Notes: generated from the sequence alone by a model not told the origin. DNA of 64,000 nt from Actinomycetota bacterium (GCA_947463725.1 CANHRM010000004.1:1-64000); one strand, 5' to 3'. Shown: positions 1 to 10,208, numbered from the stretch's first letter. Program-made: numbers and translations.

Positions 1-66
1 AGCCATAAGACGAAACCCTATCGTTTAACTTCGGTAGACTCTGACAGGTAATAAGTGAGATTAAAT

Positions 67-140
67 GCGCCTGTAGCTCAGTCGGATAGAGCACCCGCCT
101 TCTAAGCGGGTTGTCGCAGGTTCGATTCCTGCCAGGCGCG
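67..140 (+). tRNA. tRNA-Arg (anticodon TCT)
   Basis: Acceptor GCGCCTG/CAGGCGC, anticodon loop CTTCTAA, T-arm GCAGGTTCGATTCCTGC. Confidence 0.95.
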
Positions 141-180
141 CAATTACTTTATTGAAAGATTCCTCGAATAATTTGGAAAG

Positions 181-213
181 ACGAAGGGCCGGCACAATGT
201 GCCGGCCCTTCGT
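181..213 (-). terminator. Probable intrinsic terminator of pstS (15-bp perfect stem)
   Basis: ACGAAGGGCCGGCAC-AAT-GTGCCGGCCCTTCGT perfect inverted repeat just downstream of the pstS stop. Confidence 0.65.
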
Positions 214-240
214 ACACCCTAGAGGAGGTGTTTTAAGTTA

Positions 241-1410
241 TTACTTGCTTCCGATTTGAGCGATCATCTTGTCAGCAACATCTTTACCCTTGCCAGTGAT
301 TACTGCAAAGCCCAGTGGGCCGCCAACAGTAAGAGCACATGCTGGGCTCATGATGTAGTTCGCAAAAGACTTAACAGCTGCTGCTGTTGAAGCTGATGCA
401 TATGCTGTATCGAACAATAGATAAGACACGATTGAAATTGGGTATGCGCCAGCTTCAGTTGTCTTGTAGTCGAATGTGTATGTACCTTCAGCTGAACCAG
501 TCTTTGCTGCTCCTAAGAAAGCACCTACTGCGCCAGGTGTTACTGGATTAACTGCTGCGCCTGATGCATTGTAAACATTTGCAACGCGAGTTGAACCTTG
601 TGCGTAACTTGGCTCTGCGTATCCGATTGAGTCAACTGTTGATGCAACCTGAGTTGCAACACCAAGTGAACCACTGCGAGCAGTGAAACGACCTAGGTTG
701 CCAGCATCATCAACTGTTGATCCTGTTCCTTTGAATGCAGTTACGAAAGTGTCACTTGCTGTCCAACCAAGATCAGTTGTAGTTGCACCCTTTAGGTAGT
801 TAATGAAGTTAGTTGTAGTACCTGAACCATCTTGGCGGTAAACAACCTTGATTGTACGAGCAGGAAGTGTGAAGCTAATTTTGGTTGTGCGCTTTGCAAG
901 AACCTTATTTGTGCCATCAGCGTTCTTTACGATTACGCCGTTCTTAGTTACATAAGTTGTAGTTGTAACAGTGCTGTTTGCATCCTTTTTAATTGCTGGA
1001 TCATTCCACTTTGTAATCTTGCCTGAGAAAATTCCGGCAATAGTGTCAGCGCTAAGTGTAAGAGTCTTGCCATTATTACCACTTAGATTAAATAAAATTC
1101 CGATTGGGCCTGCAACGATTGGTGCGTGCTTGATAGTAGCTGGCTTAGTTGCTGATGGGAAAATACCATCTGAGAACCAGAAGTTACCTTTGCCATTGAT
1201 TGCATCTGTGCGACCTGCACCTGAACCAATTGAGCTGTACTGATATGAGTGTGTAGTTGAGTTAGCAAATCCGGCCTTGCAACCTTCAATTAATCCAGCT
1301 GGGAAAGAGGCGCCTGATCCAATTAGATCAACGGCTTGGGCTGGTGTAGCTAGAACGAACGAAAGTGAAATAACAGCAACTGCTGCCTTCACAAAACGTG
1401 CTTTCATCAT
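241..1410 (-). CDS. pstS: Phosphate ABC transporter substrate-binding protein PstS
   Basis: Signal peptide, GSGAS and RQDGSGTTTNF motifs, next to pstB/A/C. Confidence 0.93.
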   Translation of the reverse strand: MMKARFVKAAVAVISLSFVLATPAQAVDLIGSGASFPAGLIEGCKAGFANSTTHSYQYSSIGSGAGRTDAINGKGNFWFSDGIFPSATKPATIKHAPIVAGPIGILFNLSGNNGKTLTLSADTIAGIFSGKITKWNDPAIKKDANSTVTTTTYVTKNGVIVKNADGTNKVLAKRTTKISFTLPARTIKVVYRQDGSGTTTNFINYLKGATTTDLGWTASDTFVTAFKGTGSTVDDAGNLGRFTARSGSLGVATQVASTVDSIGYAEPSYAQGSTRVANVYNASGAAVNPVTPGAVGAFLGAAKTGSAEGTYTFDYKTTEAGAYPISIVSYLLFDTAYASASTAAAVKSFANYIMSPACALTVGGPLGFAVITGKGKDVADKMIAQIGSK

Positions 1411-1542
1411 TTAGTGCTCCTTGTTTTTGGTTGGATTAATTAAAACCATTGGGTGAAAACTATTGATGCAGGCTTAACTTTGGGAGGGATTTGCGAAAAC
1501 GGCAGGTAATGCGAGAGTGAACAACTAGTGAACTAAATCGGC

Positions 1543-2421
1543 TTAACCGAAACGTCCAGTGACATAGTTTTCAGTGCGCTTATCGCGAGGACGAGCGAAA
1601 ATCTCGTTAGTAGGGGCAACTTCGATCATCTGGCCGGGGCCGCCGTCTGATAAGAAGAAGGCGGTGTAGTCAGATACGCGAGCAGCTTGCTGCATATTGT
1701 GGGTAACGATGACGATCGTCATGGTTGATGAAAGCTCTTCAATGGTCTCTTCGATACGAAGTGTTGAACCTGGGTCAAGTGCTGAACATGGTTCATCCAT
1801 AAGAAGTACCTGCGGGCGAACTGCAAGTGAGCGAGCAATACAAAGACGCTGTTGCTGGCCACCTGAAAGTGAGCCACCATGAGCATTTAGACGATCTTTA
1901 ACTTCATTCCAGAGTCCAGCTTTAACTAAGCACTCTTCAAGAAGATCATCTTTATTCTCAGTTTTTAACTGAGCTAATTTCAGACCAGATAAAACATTTT
2001 CACCAATAGTCATTGATGGGAATGGGTTTGGCTTCTGAAAAACCATGCCGATTTTCAAGCGAATCTTTGTAACATCGATGCTGGGATCATAAATGTCTTT
2101 ACCATCGAGAATTACTTGGCCAGCCATTGCAGCCGTTGGAATAAATTCGTGCATACGGTTTAGCGTGCGAATAAATGTTGACTTACCGCAACCAGATGGT
2201 CCGATTAGCGCAGTTACTGTGCCGGCTGCAAAATCAAGTGAGACATCGGCAAGTGCATGGTGCTTGCCGAACCAGGCGTGCACGCCGCGAGCTTCTAGGC
2301 CGGTTCCCATAGGGTGCGAGTTTATTGCTTTGCGCTTTGAAGCGGAAGCCACTGAAGATAGCGATGAAGGTGTTGTAGTCGTTTCCATATTGTTTTTATC
2401 TCCATTATTTTCAGTAGACAT
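1543..2421 (-). CDS. pstB: Phosphate ABC transporter ATP-binding protein PstB
   Basis: Walker [18 protein letters not shown] signature, [12 protein letters not shown] Walker B. Confidence 0.96.
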   Translation of the reverse strand: MSTENNGDKNNMETTTTPSSLSSVASASKRKAINSHPMGTGLEARGVHAWFGKHHALADVSLDFAAGTVTALIGPSGCGKSTFIRTLNRMHEFIPTAAMAGQVILDGKDIYDPSIDVTKIRLKIGMVFQKPNPFPSMTIGENVLSGLKLAQLKTENKDDLLEECLVKAGLWNEVKDRLNAHGGSLSGGQQQRLCIARSLAVRPQVLLMDEPCSALDPGSTLRIEETIEELSSTMTIVIVTHNMQQAARVSDYTAFFLSDGGPGQMIEVAPTNEIFARPRDKRTENYVTGRFG

Positions 2422-3480
2422 TTACTTACCTACCTTACGGTTACCGAGGAATCTGGCGGTTGAGAAAAGGAATAACAGAATCATTAGTAGAACCAGCAAA
2501 CCGGTCCAGGCGCGAGCTATTGACTCTGGTGTGCCTGATTTAAATGAGTTCCAAATGAAATATGGCAACGATCCCATGGGGCCATTAAACGGATCTAAAT
2601 TAAATCTATCGCCGCCGCCAGCTAGAAGAAGAATTGGAGCTGTTTCGCCAGCAATGCGAGCAACACCCAAAATTACAGCAGTTAATAAACCACTTTTAGC
2701 AGCGGGCACAACAATCATGGCAACTGTGCGCCATTGCGTACCACCTAATGCAACACCAGCTTCGCGCAAATCACTTGGAATCAAGTTGAGTACTTCTTCT
2801 GATGTACGTGCAACAGTTGGAATCATCAGAATTGCAAGTGATAACGATCCAAGGACAGCTGAGTTTTGCTTTGTGATTGGATAAAGGATTGCAGACAAGA
2901 TAAACAGTCCGGCCACAATTGATGGCACTCCTGACATTGCTTGTACTAAGAATCTAATTGGTTGGCTTAGCTTGCCTTTAATCTCAGTTAGATAGAGAGC
3001 AGTAAGAATTCCAACTGGAACACTTATCACTAATGCAATTGCGACAAGAATTAAAGTTCCGATAATGGCATGCCCGAGACCACCAACATTGGCTGGGTCA
3101 TTTGGTGAGTTAAGCGACATGTCATGCGTAAAGAGTCCTGGATAAATTCCTTTGTAACCCTTGCTAAACACTTCAAAAATTATGCTTGCAATTGGAATCA
3201 AGGTAAGAAAAGTTCCGGCTGCCACAACCGTATTTACTAAAGCATCTTTTGCAGACGCGCTACCAAATCTGCGGTATTCACGGCCGGAAGTTAGAGCTAC
3301 GAAAATGAAAACGAATGAAACAAAGAAGCCAAGTTTTCCGCTAAGACCAGTTATTTTCACAAGTAAAGTTGCCATAAATAGTGAGAAAATTAGAATAAAA
3401 CCAGTGGTTAAACGGTCCTTCATTGACGCTTGCCATGGCCGCGTTGGCTGAATGCTTTCGTAGATTTTGTTGGTGGTCAT
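2422..3480 (-). CDS. pstA: Phosphate ABC transporter permease PstA
   Basis: Multi-TM permease with AGETAPILLLAG motif, in the pst operon. Confidence 0.94.
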   Translation of the reverse strand: MTTNKIYESIQPTRPWQASMKDRLTTGFILIFSLFMATLLVKITGLSGKLGFFVSFVFIFVALTSGREYRRFGSASAKDALVNTVVAAGTFLTLIPIASIIFEVFSKGYKGIYPGLFTHDMSLNSPNDPANVGGLGHAIIGTLILVAIALVISVPVGILTALYLTEIKGKLSQPIRFLVQAMSGVPSIVAGLFILSAILYPITKQNSAVLGSLSLAILMIPTVARTSEEVLNLIPSDLREAGVALGGTQWRTVAMIVVPAAKSGLLTAVILGVARIAGETAPILLLAGGGDRFNLDPFNGPMGSLPYFIWNSFKSGTPESIARAWTGLLVLLMILLFLFSTARFLGNRKVGK

Positions 3481-4466
3481 TTGCCCTTACCGCCAAATCG
3501 TCGAACTAATTGATCTGATGCGAAGTTGACTATCAAAGTTAAAATAAAGAGAACTAGGCCCGCGGCCATTAAGCCTTTTATCTCATAGGCGCTGGCTTCG
3601 CCGAACTTAGTCAGAATCAGTGATGCCACGTTTCCGCCAACACCAAAAAGAATTTTCCAGTTGATCGCAAAAACAAGATTTAGAACCGTATAAACCGCAA
3701 CAGTTTCGCCCATCGCGCGACCTAAACCAAGCATTGCGCCACCAATAACGCCATTGCGGCCATGAGGAATTACAACCGCTTTAATCATTGCCCAACGAGT
3801 AGCACCTAATGCATATGCTGCCTGGATTCGATCAAGTGGTGCTTGTGAAAATATTTCGCGTGAGATTGAAGTGATAATTGGAATAATCATAATTGCCAGA
3901 ATTAGCGAGGCAATAAATGGTGAACCCTCAAAGTATCGATCTTTATTTGCAAAAGCTGGAATAAACCCTAAGTAATGATTAATCAACTTAGCCCAGTAAA
4001 CGCCACTTGGCATCAGAATAAAATATGCCCAGATTCCAAAGAGGATAGAAGGAAAGGCAGCCATTAAATCAATGATCGTAACCATTGATTTCTTAATCCA
4101 ATGTGGAGCATAAAATGTTAAATAGAGAGCAGTTGCAACAGAGACCGGAACTGCAATAAGCACGGCGATAAATGAGCAAAGAATGGTTCCGATCAGCATT
4201 GCTGATAAACCAAATTCGCTACTAATTACATTGCCTGCTTCGTCGTATGCAATATCCCAACTAGATGTTGTAATGAAGTCAAAGCCTTGTGACTTTATGA
4301 TGTCAAAGCCTTGATATAAAAGGAATCCAAAAATTAGACCTAAAATTATTAGTGAACTTAGACCGCCACCGGTTACAACACCACGAAAAACCTTGTCCGA
4401 GAACCGCGGCTTGGTCGTGATTACCCGCTTCTCCGGGATCACATAGGTGGTTTCGGTGGTCGACAT
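3477..4466 (-). CDS. pstC: Phosphate ABC transporter permease PstC
   Basis: Multi-TM permease with GRAMGETVAV motif; likely start is MSTTETTYV, internal to the longer ORF. Confidence 0.93.
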   Translation of the reverse strand: MSTTETTYVIPEKRVITTKPRFSDKVFRGVVTGGGLSSLIILGLIFGFLLYQGFDIIKSQGFDFITTSSWDIAYDEAGNVISSEFGLSAMLIGTILCSFIAVLIAVPVSVATALYLTFYAPHWIKKSMVTIIDLMAAFPSILFGIWAYFILMPSGVYWAKLINHYLGFIPAFANKDRYFEGSPFIASLILAIMIIPIITSISREIFSQAPLDRIQAAYALGATRWAMIKAVVIPHGRNGVIGGAMLGLGRAMGETVAVYTVLNLVFAINWKILFGVGGNVASLILTKFGEASAYEIKGLMAAGLVLFILTLIVNFASDQLVRRFGGKGK

Positions 4467-4506
4467 GTGCTGAATCTTGCTATTAAGCAGGTTCAAGCAG
4501 GCAGAT

Positions 4507-4539
4507 CGAAGGTGAACACAAGATGAACGAAAGGTGAAA
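4507..4539 (-). promoter_or_regulatory. PHO-box-like operator: three consecutive 11-nt direct repeats
   Basis: Minus strand reads TTTCACCTTTC-GTTCATCTTGT-GTTCACCTTCG, 40 bp upstream of pstC; matches the actinobacterial PhoP direct-repeat unit. Confidence 0.8.
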
Positions 4540-4576
4540 TTACCGCTTGTCCCCTGCCCGCCCTTAAGGTTGCCCA

Positions 4577-5179
4577 ATGGCTAACGAACAACCAAATCTG
4601 ATCTGGATCGACTGCGAAATGACCGGTCTTGATCTAGAAAAAGATGTCCTGGTCGAGATCGCAGTATTAGTAACCGACTCTGAACTAAATGTAATAGGTG
4701 AAGGCATTGATTTAGTCATTGCCGCCACCCCAGAACAGCTCGATGGCATGAATGAATTCGTTACGCAGATGCATACCAACTCAGGACTAATCACCGAGAT
4801 TGCAAATGGCATCTCAGTTTCAGCGGCCGAAGATGCAATTATCAAGTATCTCGAATCTGCCAGCACTGTTGCCGGCAAGTCTCCGTTGGCGGGCAATTCA
4901 GTTAGCGTTGATCGCTCCTTTATCGCTCGCGATATGCCTCGCCTTAATGACTATCTGCACTATCGCACCATCGATGTTTCATCGGTTAAAGAACTTGCCC
5001 GCCGCTGGAATGCCAAGGTCTATTTCAACTCCCCTGCCAAGACTGGCAACCATCGTGCCCTTGGCGATATTCAAGATTCCATCGCAGAACTAGCTCACTA
5101 TCGCGCGAACTTCCTGGTGGCCGGGGCGTCACTGCCCGCAAATCAGGCACAAGATGGCGAAGCCAGTACAAGTAATTAA
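4577..5179 (+). CDS. orn: Oligoribonuclease
   Basis: DEDD exonuclease: WIDCEMTGLD, HRALGDIQDSIAEL. Confidence 0.96.
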   Translation: MANEQPNLIWIDCEMTGLDLEKDVLVEIAVLVTDSELNVIGEGIDLVIAATPEQLDGMNEFVTQMHTNSGLITEIANGISVSAAEDAIIKYLESASTVAGKSPLAGNSVSVDRSFIARDMPRLNDYLHYRTIDVSSVKELARRWNAKVYFNSPAKTGNHRALGDIQDSIAELAHYRANFLVAGASLPANQAQDGEASTSN

Positions 5180-5201
5180 CAGGTAGAATTTCCCTCACAT
5201 G

Positions 5202-5274
5202 GTGGGCGTAGCTCAGCTGGTAGAGCACTCGGTTGTGGTCCGAGATGTCGCGGGTTCGAGCCCCGTCGCTCACC
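5202..5274 (+). tRNA. tRNA-His (anticodon GTG)
   Basis: GTGGGCG...CGCTCAC acceptor, loop TTGTGGT, T-arm GGGTTCGAGCCCC. Confidence 0.95.
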
Positions 5275-5346
5275 CCACTATTTCCTTATAGTTGAGAACT
5301 CTCAACTCTTCGGGCTCCTAACGACTAGAGAAAGCTGGATGAATAA

Positions 5347-5835
5347 ATGATCTTCGATGTCATCATTGAAATTCCAGCAGGCAGCCGTAACAAATACGAA
5401 GTCGACCACATCACTGGTGAGATCCGCTTAGATCGCATGCTCTTCACATCGACTCGTTATCCATATGACTATGGCTTTGTTAAGAACACTTTGTCACTCG
5501 ATGGCGATCCACTTGATGCACTAGTAATGCTTGATGAACCAACTTTTCCGGGCTGTGTAGTTTCAGTTCGCGCAATCGGAATGTTTAATATGACTGATGA
5601 AGCAGGCGGCGACGATAAGTTGTTATGTGTTGCAGCTGGCGATATTCGCAAAGCGTCATTGCAGGACATTAAAGATGTGCCTGAATTCGAGCTTTCAGAA
5701 ATCCAACATTTCTTCGAGGTCTATAAAGCCCTCGAACCAGGCAAGAGCGTTACTGGTGGAAACTGGGTCAATCATGGTGAAGCCCAAGCCGAAATTGAAC
5801 GCTCACGCCAACGTTTTGACGCAACTACTCATTAA
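5347..5835 (+). CDS. ppa: Inorganic diphosphatase
   Basis: [36 protein letters not shown] motifs. Confidence 0.97.
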   Translation: MIFDVIIEIPAGSRNKYEVDHITGEIRLDRMLFTSTRYPYDYGFVKNTLSLDGDPLDALVMLDEPTFPGCVVSVRAIGMFNMTDEAGGDDKLLCVAAGDIRKASLQDIKDVPEFELSEIQHFFEVYKALEPGKSVTGGNWVNHGEAQAEIERSRQRFDATTH

Positions 5836-5927
5836 TTAACTGCTCAAGTCACGCTGTTATTTAGCAGTTTTGCCTTTAGTATTCCTCTTTGTAAATAGGC
5901 GCAGCCTTGGACTTGGAGAGGTCTTAA

Positions 5928-7190
5928 GTGATTAATAGCGGAGACACAGCTTGGGTGCTAATTAGCGCCGCACTAGTACTTTTCATGACTCCTGGTCTAG
6001 CAATATTTTATGCTGGCATGGTTCGCGCAAAAAGTGCGCTTAACATGATGATGATGTCATTTTCAGCAATCGGTATCACCACCATGATCTGGGTTCTCTA
6101 TGGCTATTCATTAGCTTTTGGAAAATCACAAGGTGGACTTATCGGAAACCTTGATCATCTTGGTTTAGCTAACACGTTAGATCAATTCTCTGGCGCTGAG
6201 GGTCATCAAATTCCGGCCCTAGCTTTTGCAATGTTCCAATTAACTTTTGCGATTATCACTGTGGCACTTCTCTCTGGCGCTATTGCAGATCGCGCGAAAT
6301 TTAGTGCTTGGCTTATTTTTGTCGGTGTCTGGATAACTTTGGTTTATCTACCTATTGCGCATTGGGCATTTGCCAGCCAAGGCGGCACAGGTGGTTGGAT
6401 CATCGACAAATTAGGCGCACTTGATTTCGCAGGTGGCACAGTTGTTGAAATTAATTCTGGTGCAGCAGCACTTGCTCTGGCACTTGTTCTTGGAAAGCGC
6501 GAAGGTTTTAAAACCGAAAGCATGCGCCCACACAACATGCCACTAGTACTTCTTGGTGCCGGCATGCTTTGGTTTGGTTGGTTTGGCTTTAACGCAGGTA
6601 GCGCTTTGTCTGCCGGCTCTTTGGCCGCAACAGCCATGATCAATACCCAAATTTGCACAGCAGCAGCTGCGATGTCATGGGTATTGCTAGAGCGATTCCG
6701 CGATGGCAAAGCAACCACACTTGGTATCGCATCCGGTGCTATCGCAGGAGCCGTAGCAATCACACCTGCTTGCGGATATGTAAATCCACTTGGTGCATTA
6801 GTAATCGGATTAATTGCTGGCGCACTTTCGGCATTTGCGGTCTCTCGTAAATATAAGTGGGGCTATGACGATTCACTAGATGTTGTTGGAGTTCACGGTA
6901 TTGGTGGATTACTAGGAATGCTCGCAATTGGTTTCCTAGCAACTACAACTGCAAACTCAGCCGGTGGTTTGGGACTTCTAAATGGTGGCAGCACGGATCT
7001 GCTGGGCAAGCAATCAATTGCGATTCTGGCCACAGCAGCTTTCTCGTTTACCGCCACCTGGCTAATCGCCACACTAATTTCAAAGACCATCGGATTCCGC
7101 GCCAAGCGCGAGGATGAATTAACTGGTCTTGATACGGTTTATCACGCCGAGTCTGCCTACGATATTTCTGGAAATGCTAACCGTTATTAA
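5928..7190 (+). CDS. amt: Ammonium transporter
   Basis: AmtB family: FYAGMVRAKSALNMMM, VVEINSGAAALA, DDSLDVVGVHGIGG. Confidence 0.97.
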   Translation: MINSGDTAWVLISAALVLFMTPGLAIFYAGMVRAKSALNMMMMSFSAIGITTMIWVLYGYSLAFGKSQGGLIGNLDHLGLANTLDQFSGAEGHQIPALAFAMFQLTFAIITVALLSGAIADRAKFSAWLIFVGVWITLVYLPIAHWAFASQGGTGGWIIDKLGALDFAGGTVVEINSGAAALALALVLGKREGFKTESMRPHNMPLVLLGAGMLWFGWFGFNAGSALSAGSLAATAMINTQICTAAAAMSWVLLERFRDGKATTLGIASGAIAGAVAITPACGYVNPLGALVIGLIAGALSAFAVSRKYKWGYDDSLDVVGVHGIGGLLGMLAIGFLATTTANSAGGLGLLNGGSTDLLGKQSIAILATAAFSFTATWLIATLISKTIGFRAKREDELTGLDTVYHAESAYDISGNANRY

Positions 7191-7247
7191 CGTGATACCT
7201 ACTAGAATCAATCCATCCTCAAACTCAACGACGAGAAGAGAAAGTAA

Positions 7248-7589
<342 letters not shown>

Positions 7590-7687
7590 AGTTCAATTAA
7601 GCGCTAATTCGCCACTATTCGTGGATTTCCAAGGTAGACCATTTCGCTGATAGGGTCTGCCAATCGTTAAAGGGTTTGCCCTTTCTC

Positions 7688-7760
7688 GGGTTGTTAGCTC
7701 AGTTGGTAGAGCAGGTGACTCTTAATCACCGGGTCGGGGGTTCGAGTCCCTCACAACCCA
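7688..7760 (+). tRNA. tRNA-Lys (anticodon CTT)
   Basis: GGGTTGT/ACAACCC acceptor, loop CTCTTAA, T-arm GGGGGTTCGAGTCCCTC. Confidence 0.95.
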
Positions 7761-7764
7761 CTTA
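7718..7764. repeat. 47-bp direct repeat, copy 1 (3' half of tRNA-Lys; putative att site)
   Basis: ACTCTTAATCACCGGGTCGGGGGTTCGAGTCCCTCACAACCCACTTA, identical to 9163..9209. Confidence 0.95.
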
Positions 7765-7848
7765 GTAAGTGAATCCGAGTTCTGTGTCCAGTTTTACTTT
7801 ATTTCCGGCAGCGAGATTCAATTTTCAAAGCAGAAGCGAAATTAATGC

Positions 7849-9018
7849 TTACTTCCATTCCGTAAATCTAATAGAAACTCCACCTGAAAAAGGATCAGCA
7901 AGTGAGTTCTCATTATCAAATTCTCTTCTATATTGAACCGACACCTTGCCTGCTAGCTTGGTATTTGAAGTGAAACCAATTGATGGCGAAAGATTTCCAT
8001 CTAGCAAGCGAAGAATTTTATTAATACCTGCACTCGAAACTTTCATAGTCTTTAACGCACACTCTAAATCAGCCATGTTAGCTCCCTGAGGAAAATAATC
8101 ATCACTATATTTTCCAAAATGTTCAAAATCTAAAACATAGTCTCCATTAACACTCCATAAAGTAATTGGGAGTGGCATAAAGTCTTTCTTCTTGTACAAC
8201 TTGCATTGTGAATAGGCTTTGTAAGTCAGAAAATTAGCCGCAGGATTGGAATATCCCGTAGGACATTTTGGAGGATCACCGGTGACCTTCTTCGAGACTT
8301 TGCCTTTTAAGCAAGTAATTGTCATTTTAATATTCTTTTGTGAATTTTGAAATTCAGCTTTATCGGCGGCAGCTTTATCGGCGGCAGCCTTATCGGCGGC
8401 AGCCTTATCGGCGGCAGACTTATCGGCGGCAGCCTTATCGGCGGCAGCCTTATCGGCGGCAGCCTTATCTAAAACTGCTTGTCTGCCTGGTGGGCAAGTG
8501 GGTGGAATCGGAAGACTCTCTAATACTCCATAAATATCCTTATGAACTCCGCATCGAATTATTTTTGTCAATTTCGGATTATCCGCAAATGCATTTTTTC
8601 CAACGAATTTAACTGAATCGGGTACGTCAACAATAGTTAATTGATTTCCCAAAAATGCGTTTGATCTTATTTCTGTAAGCCCATTCCCGAAAATTACCGA
8701 AGTTAACTTCGAATTTCTAAATGCGCTACTGTCTATTAAAGTTACTGAATCTGGAATAATTATGGAATTAAGATTTGTATTCATGAATGTCATCTGGTCT
8801 ACTATCTTGACGCTTGAATCCAAAATTAGGTCACCACTACAGTAGTATCCATGCCAAGCAAGTCCCCTTGGTTGTAGTACTTCATATTTTGCGGTTCCGC
8901 CACACGGAAATAAATCATCCGCACTAGCTTGTGACACTCCAGTACCAGTTAGCACTAGAGAACATAAAAGGGTGACTCTAAAGGCAAAAGTTTTCTGGCT
9001 CCAGATTTGGAATTTCAT
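7849..9018 (-). CDS. Exported BspA-like leucine-rich-repeat protein with (A)ADKA linker and C-terminal two-Cys module
   Basis: Signal peptide; LRR_5-like repeats (SIIIPDSVTLIDSSAFRNSKLTSVIFGNGLTEIRSNAFLGN); AADKAAADKA tract; TITCLKGKVSKKVTGDPPKCPTGY. Confidence 0.8.
   Translation of the reverse strand: MKFQIWSQKTFAFRVTLLCSLVLTGTGVSQASADDLFPCGGTAKYEVLQPRGLAWHGYYCSGDLILDSSVKIVDQMTFMNTNLNSIIIPDSVTLIDSSAFRNSKLTSVIFGNGLTEIRSNAFLGNQLTIVDVPDSVKFVGKNAFADNPKLTKIIRCGVHKDIYGVLESLPIPPTCPPGRQAVLDKAAADKAAADKAAADKSAADKAAADKAAADKAAADKAEFQNSQKNIKMTITCLKGKVSKKVTGDPPKCPTGYSNPAANFLTYKAYSQCKLYKKKDFMPLPITLWSVNGDYVLDFEHFGKYSDDYFPQGANMADLECALKTMKVSSAGINKILRLLDGNLSPSIGFTSNTKLAGKVSVQYRREFDNENSLADPFSGGVSIRFTEWK
8356..8469. 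repeat. 15-nt tandem repeat encoding the AADKA linker
   Basis: Repeated agccttatcggcggc units inside the CDS. Confidence 0.9.
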
Positions 9019-9162
9019 GTTCTAAATATAACTAATTTGCCTAACAACTCCCTAACAGGAGCCAGAAATGTCCAGCAATAATCAGGAACCCAAAAGCACA
9101 AATCACGCTCAAATCGTTTCAACTAGATTAATACAGAAACGCACAGACACTCAATGAGTCTC

Positions 9163-9209
9163 ACTCTTAATCACCGGGTCGGGGGTTCGAGTCCCTCACA
9201 ACCCACTTA
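9163..9209. repeat. 47-bp direct repeat, copy 2 (tRNA-Lys 3' fragment without its 5' half)
   Basis: Exact duplicate of 7718..7764; preceding bases do not form a tRNA 5' half. Confidence 0.95.
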
Positions 9210-9558
9210 TGAGCGTAAGTGGCTCTGAAGAATTACTCACTATTAGTCGATGACTTGGTGAAAATGAATCAGTAGGTCCTTCCTTTCGGGAATGTCTTAA
9301 CTCAAGCCGCCAACTCTTCACGAACAAATCAAAGCTTCACGCTTTAAAAATCTTTCAAATAGGCTTTTCTCCGAGCAATCAGATTGAATCCTTAAGCTGA
9401 TACTCAACTTTCACAGTCAATCATCAATAATGCGTTAGAGGCGCCCTCGGATCCTTTATGAGGCATTTAGTAAATATCAAGGCAAGATATAGCGCTTGCC
9501 CAATTCTGTTCAAAATCTAGAAAGTCCTGCCACCTATATAACTATGTAGGGTGTGTAG

Positions 9559-10092
9559 TTAAACAGCATCTAGATAAACAGGAATCACAATCTCGTTGTA
9601 CTGAAATAAGCCAGGTTTAAATGGCGGATCAAAACGACAAATTCGCGTTTCATTTGAAAGTGAAATGTTGGCTTTAGAAGCGCTCGCACGAAGCTCCTGA
9701 GTAATCTTTTGTGATAGTTCATCGGTTGCTTTTCCGCGGAATGATTTCGCAACGCAGGTTTCGTTACCTAATTCGCGTAATTTAACTTGTGAATTATTGG
9801 GGTCTGGCAATTGGCCAAATGTGGCACCCGATGGCATTACAAACGAGACATACCATTCATCAAGCTCTGCGCTTTCGGCATTTTGGGCGGTAATTACCGG
9901 GGCGGTCATGGCGATTTTCTCTGATGACTTATTTCCCTTTGAGATGTAACTAAATAACGTTGAAAAAGCGCTGCTAGTTGAAGTTGAATACTGGGCCGAA
10001 ACTTTCACTTCTGCGATGACACAAGGCAGATATTCACGAAGCTCAAAATCATCGTATTTTTGCAGTACCTTAAATTCCTGCCGCTCAGTCAT
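9559..10092 (-). CDS. SOUL family heme-binding protein
   Basis: YDDFELREYLPCVIAEV, KIAMTAPVIT motif. Confidence 0.9.
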   Translation of the reverse strand: MTERQEFKVLQKYDDFELREYLPCVIAEVKVSAQYSTSTSSAFSTLFSYISKGNKSSEKIAMTAPVITAQNAESAELDEWYVSFVMPSGATFGQLPDPNNSQVKLRELGNETCVAKSFRGKATDELSQKITQELRASASKANISLSNETRICRFDPPFKPGLFQYNEIVIPVYLDAV

Positions 10093-10208
10093 GATTGAAC
10101 AATACTCTTACAAGGTGCTGATTATAAACAAAGTAGAAACTAAAACTTTTCGCTATTCCATATCTCTAACGCAAATGCTTTAATACCTAATTGGATCTAA
10201 GGAGAGAT

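Larger units (their letters stand above)
7718..9209. mobile_element. Putative minimal tRNA-Lys-integrated cassette without a recombinase gene
   Basis: Bounded by the 47-bp tRNA 3'-end direct repeat; contains one accessory exported-protein gene. Confidence 0.75.

Noticed and set aside
2093-2884. 263-aa plus-strand ORF
   Set aside because: Antisense to pstB/pstA, low-quality composition, no recognisable domain.
5025-5273. Minus-strand ORF MSDGARTRDISDHNRVLYQLSYAH
   Set aside because: Typical false ORF reading through tRNA-His antisense and orn.
8356-8469. Possible CRISPR-like array
   Set aside because: Units are contiguous 15-mers without spacers, in frame inside a CDS.
8340-8612. Plus-strand ORF with YRRQPYRRQ repeats
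   Set aside because: Antisense reading of the AADKA-coding tandem repeat in the LRR gene; no independent support.
9145-9162. Imperfect palindrome ACTCA-A-TGAGT beside the right att copy as a recombinase arm site
   Set aside because: Too short and no matching copy seen near the left end.
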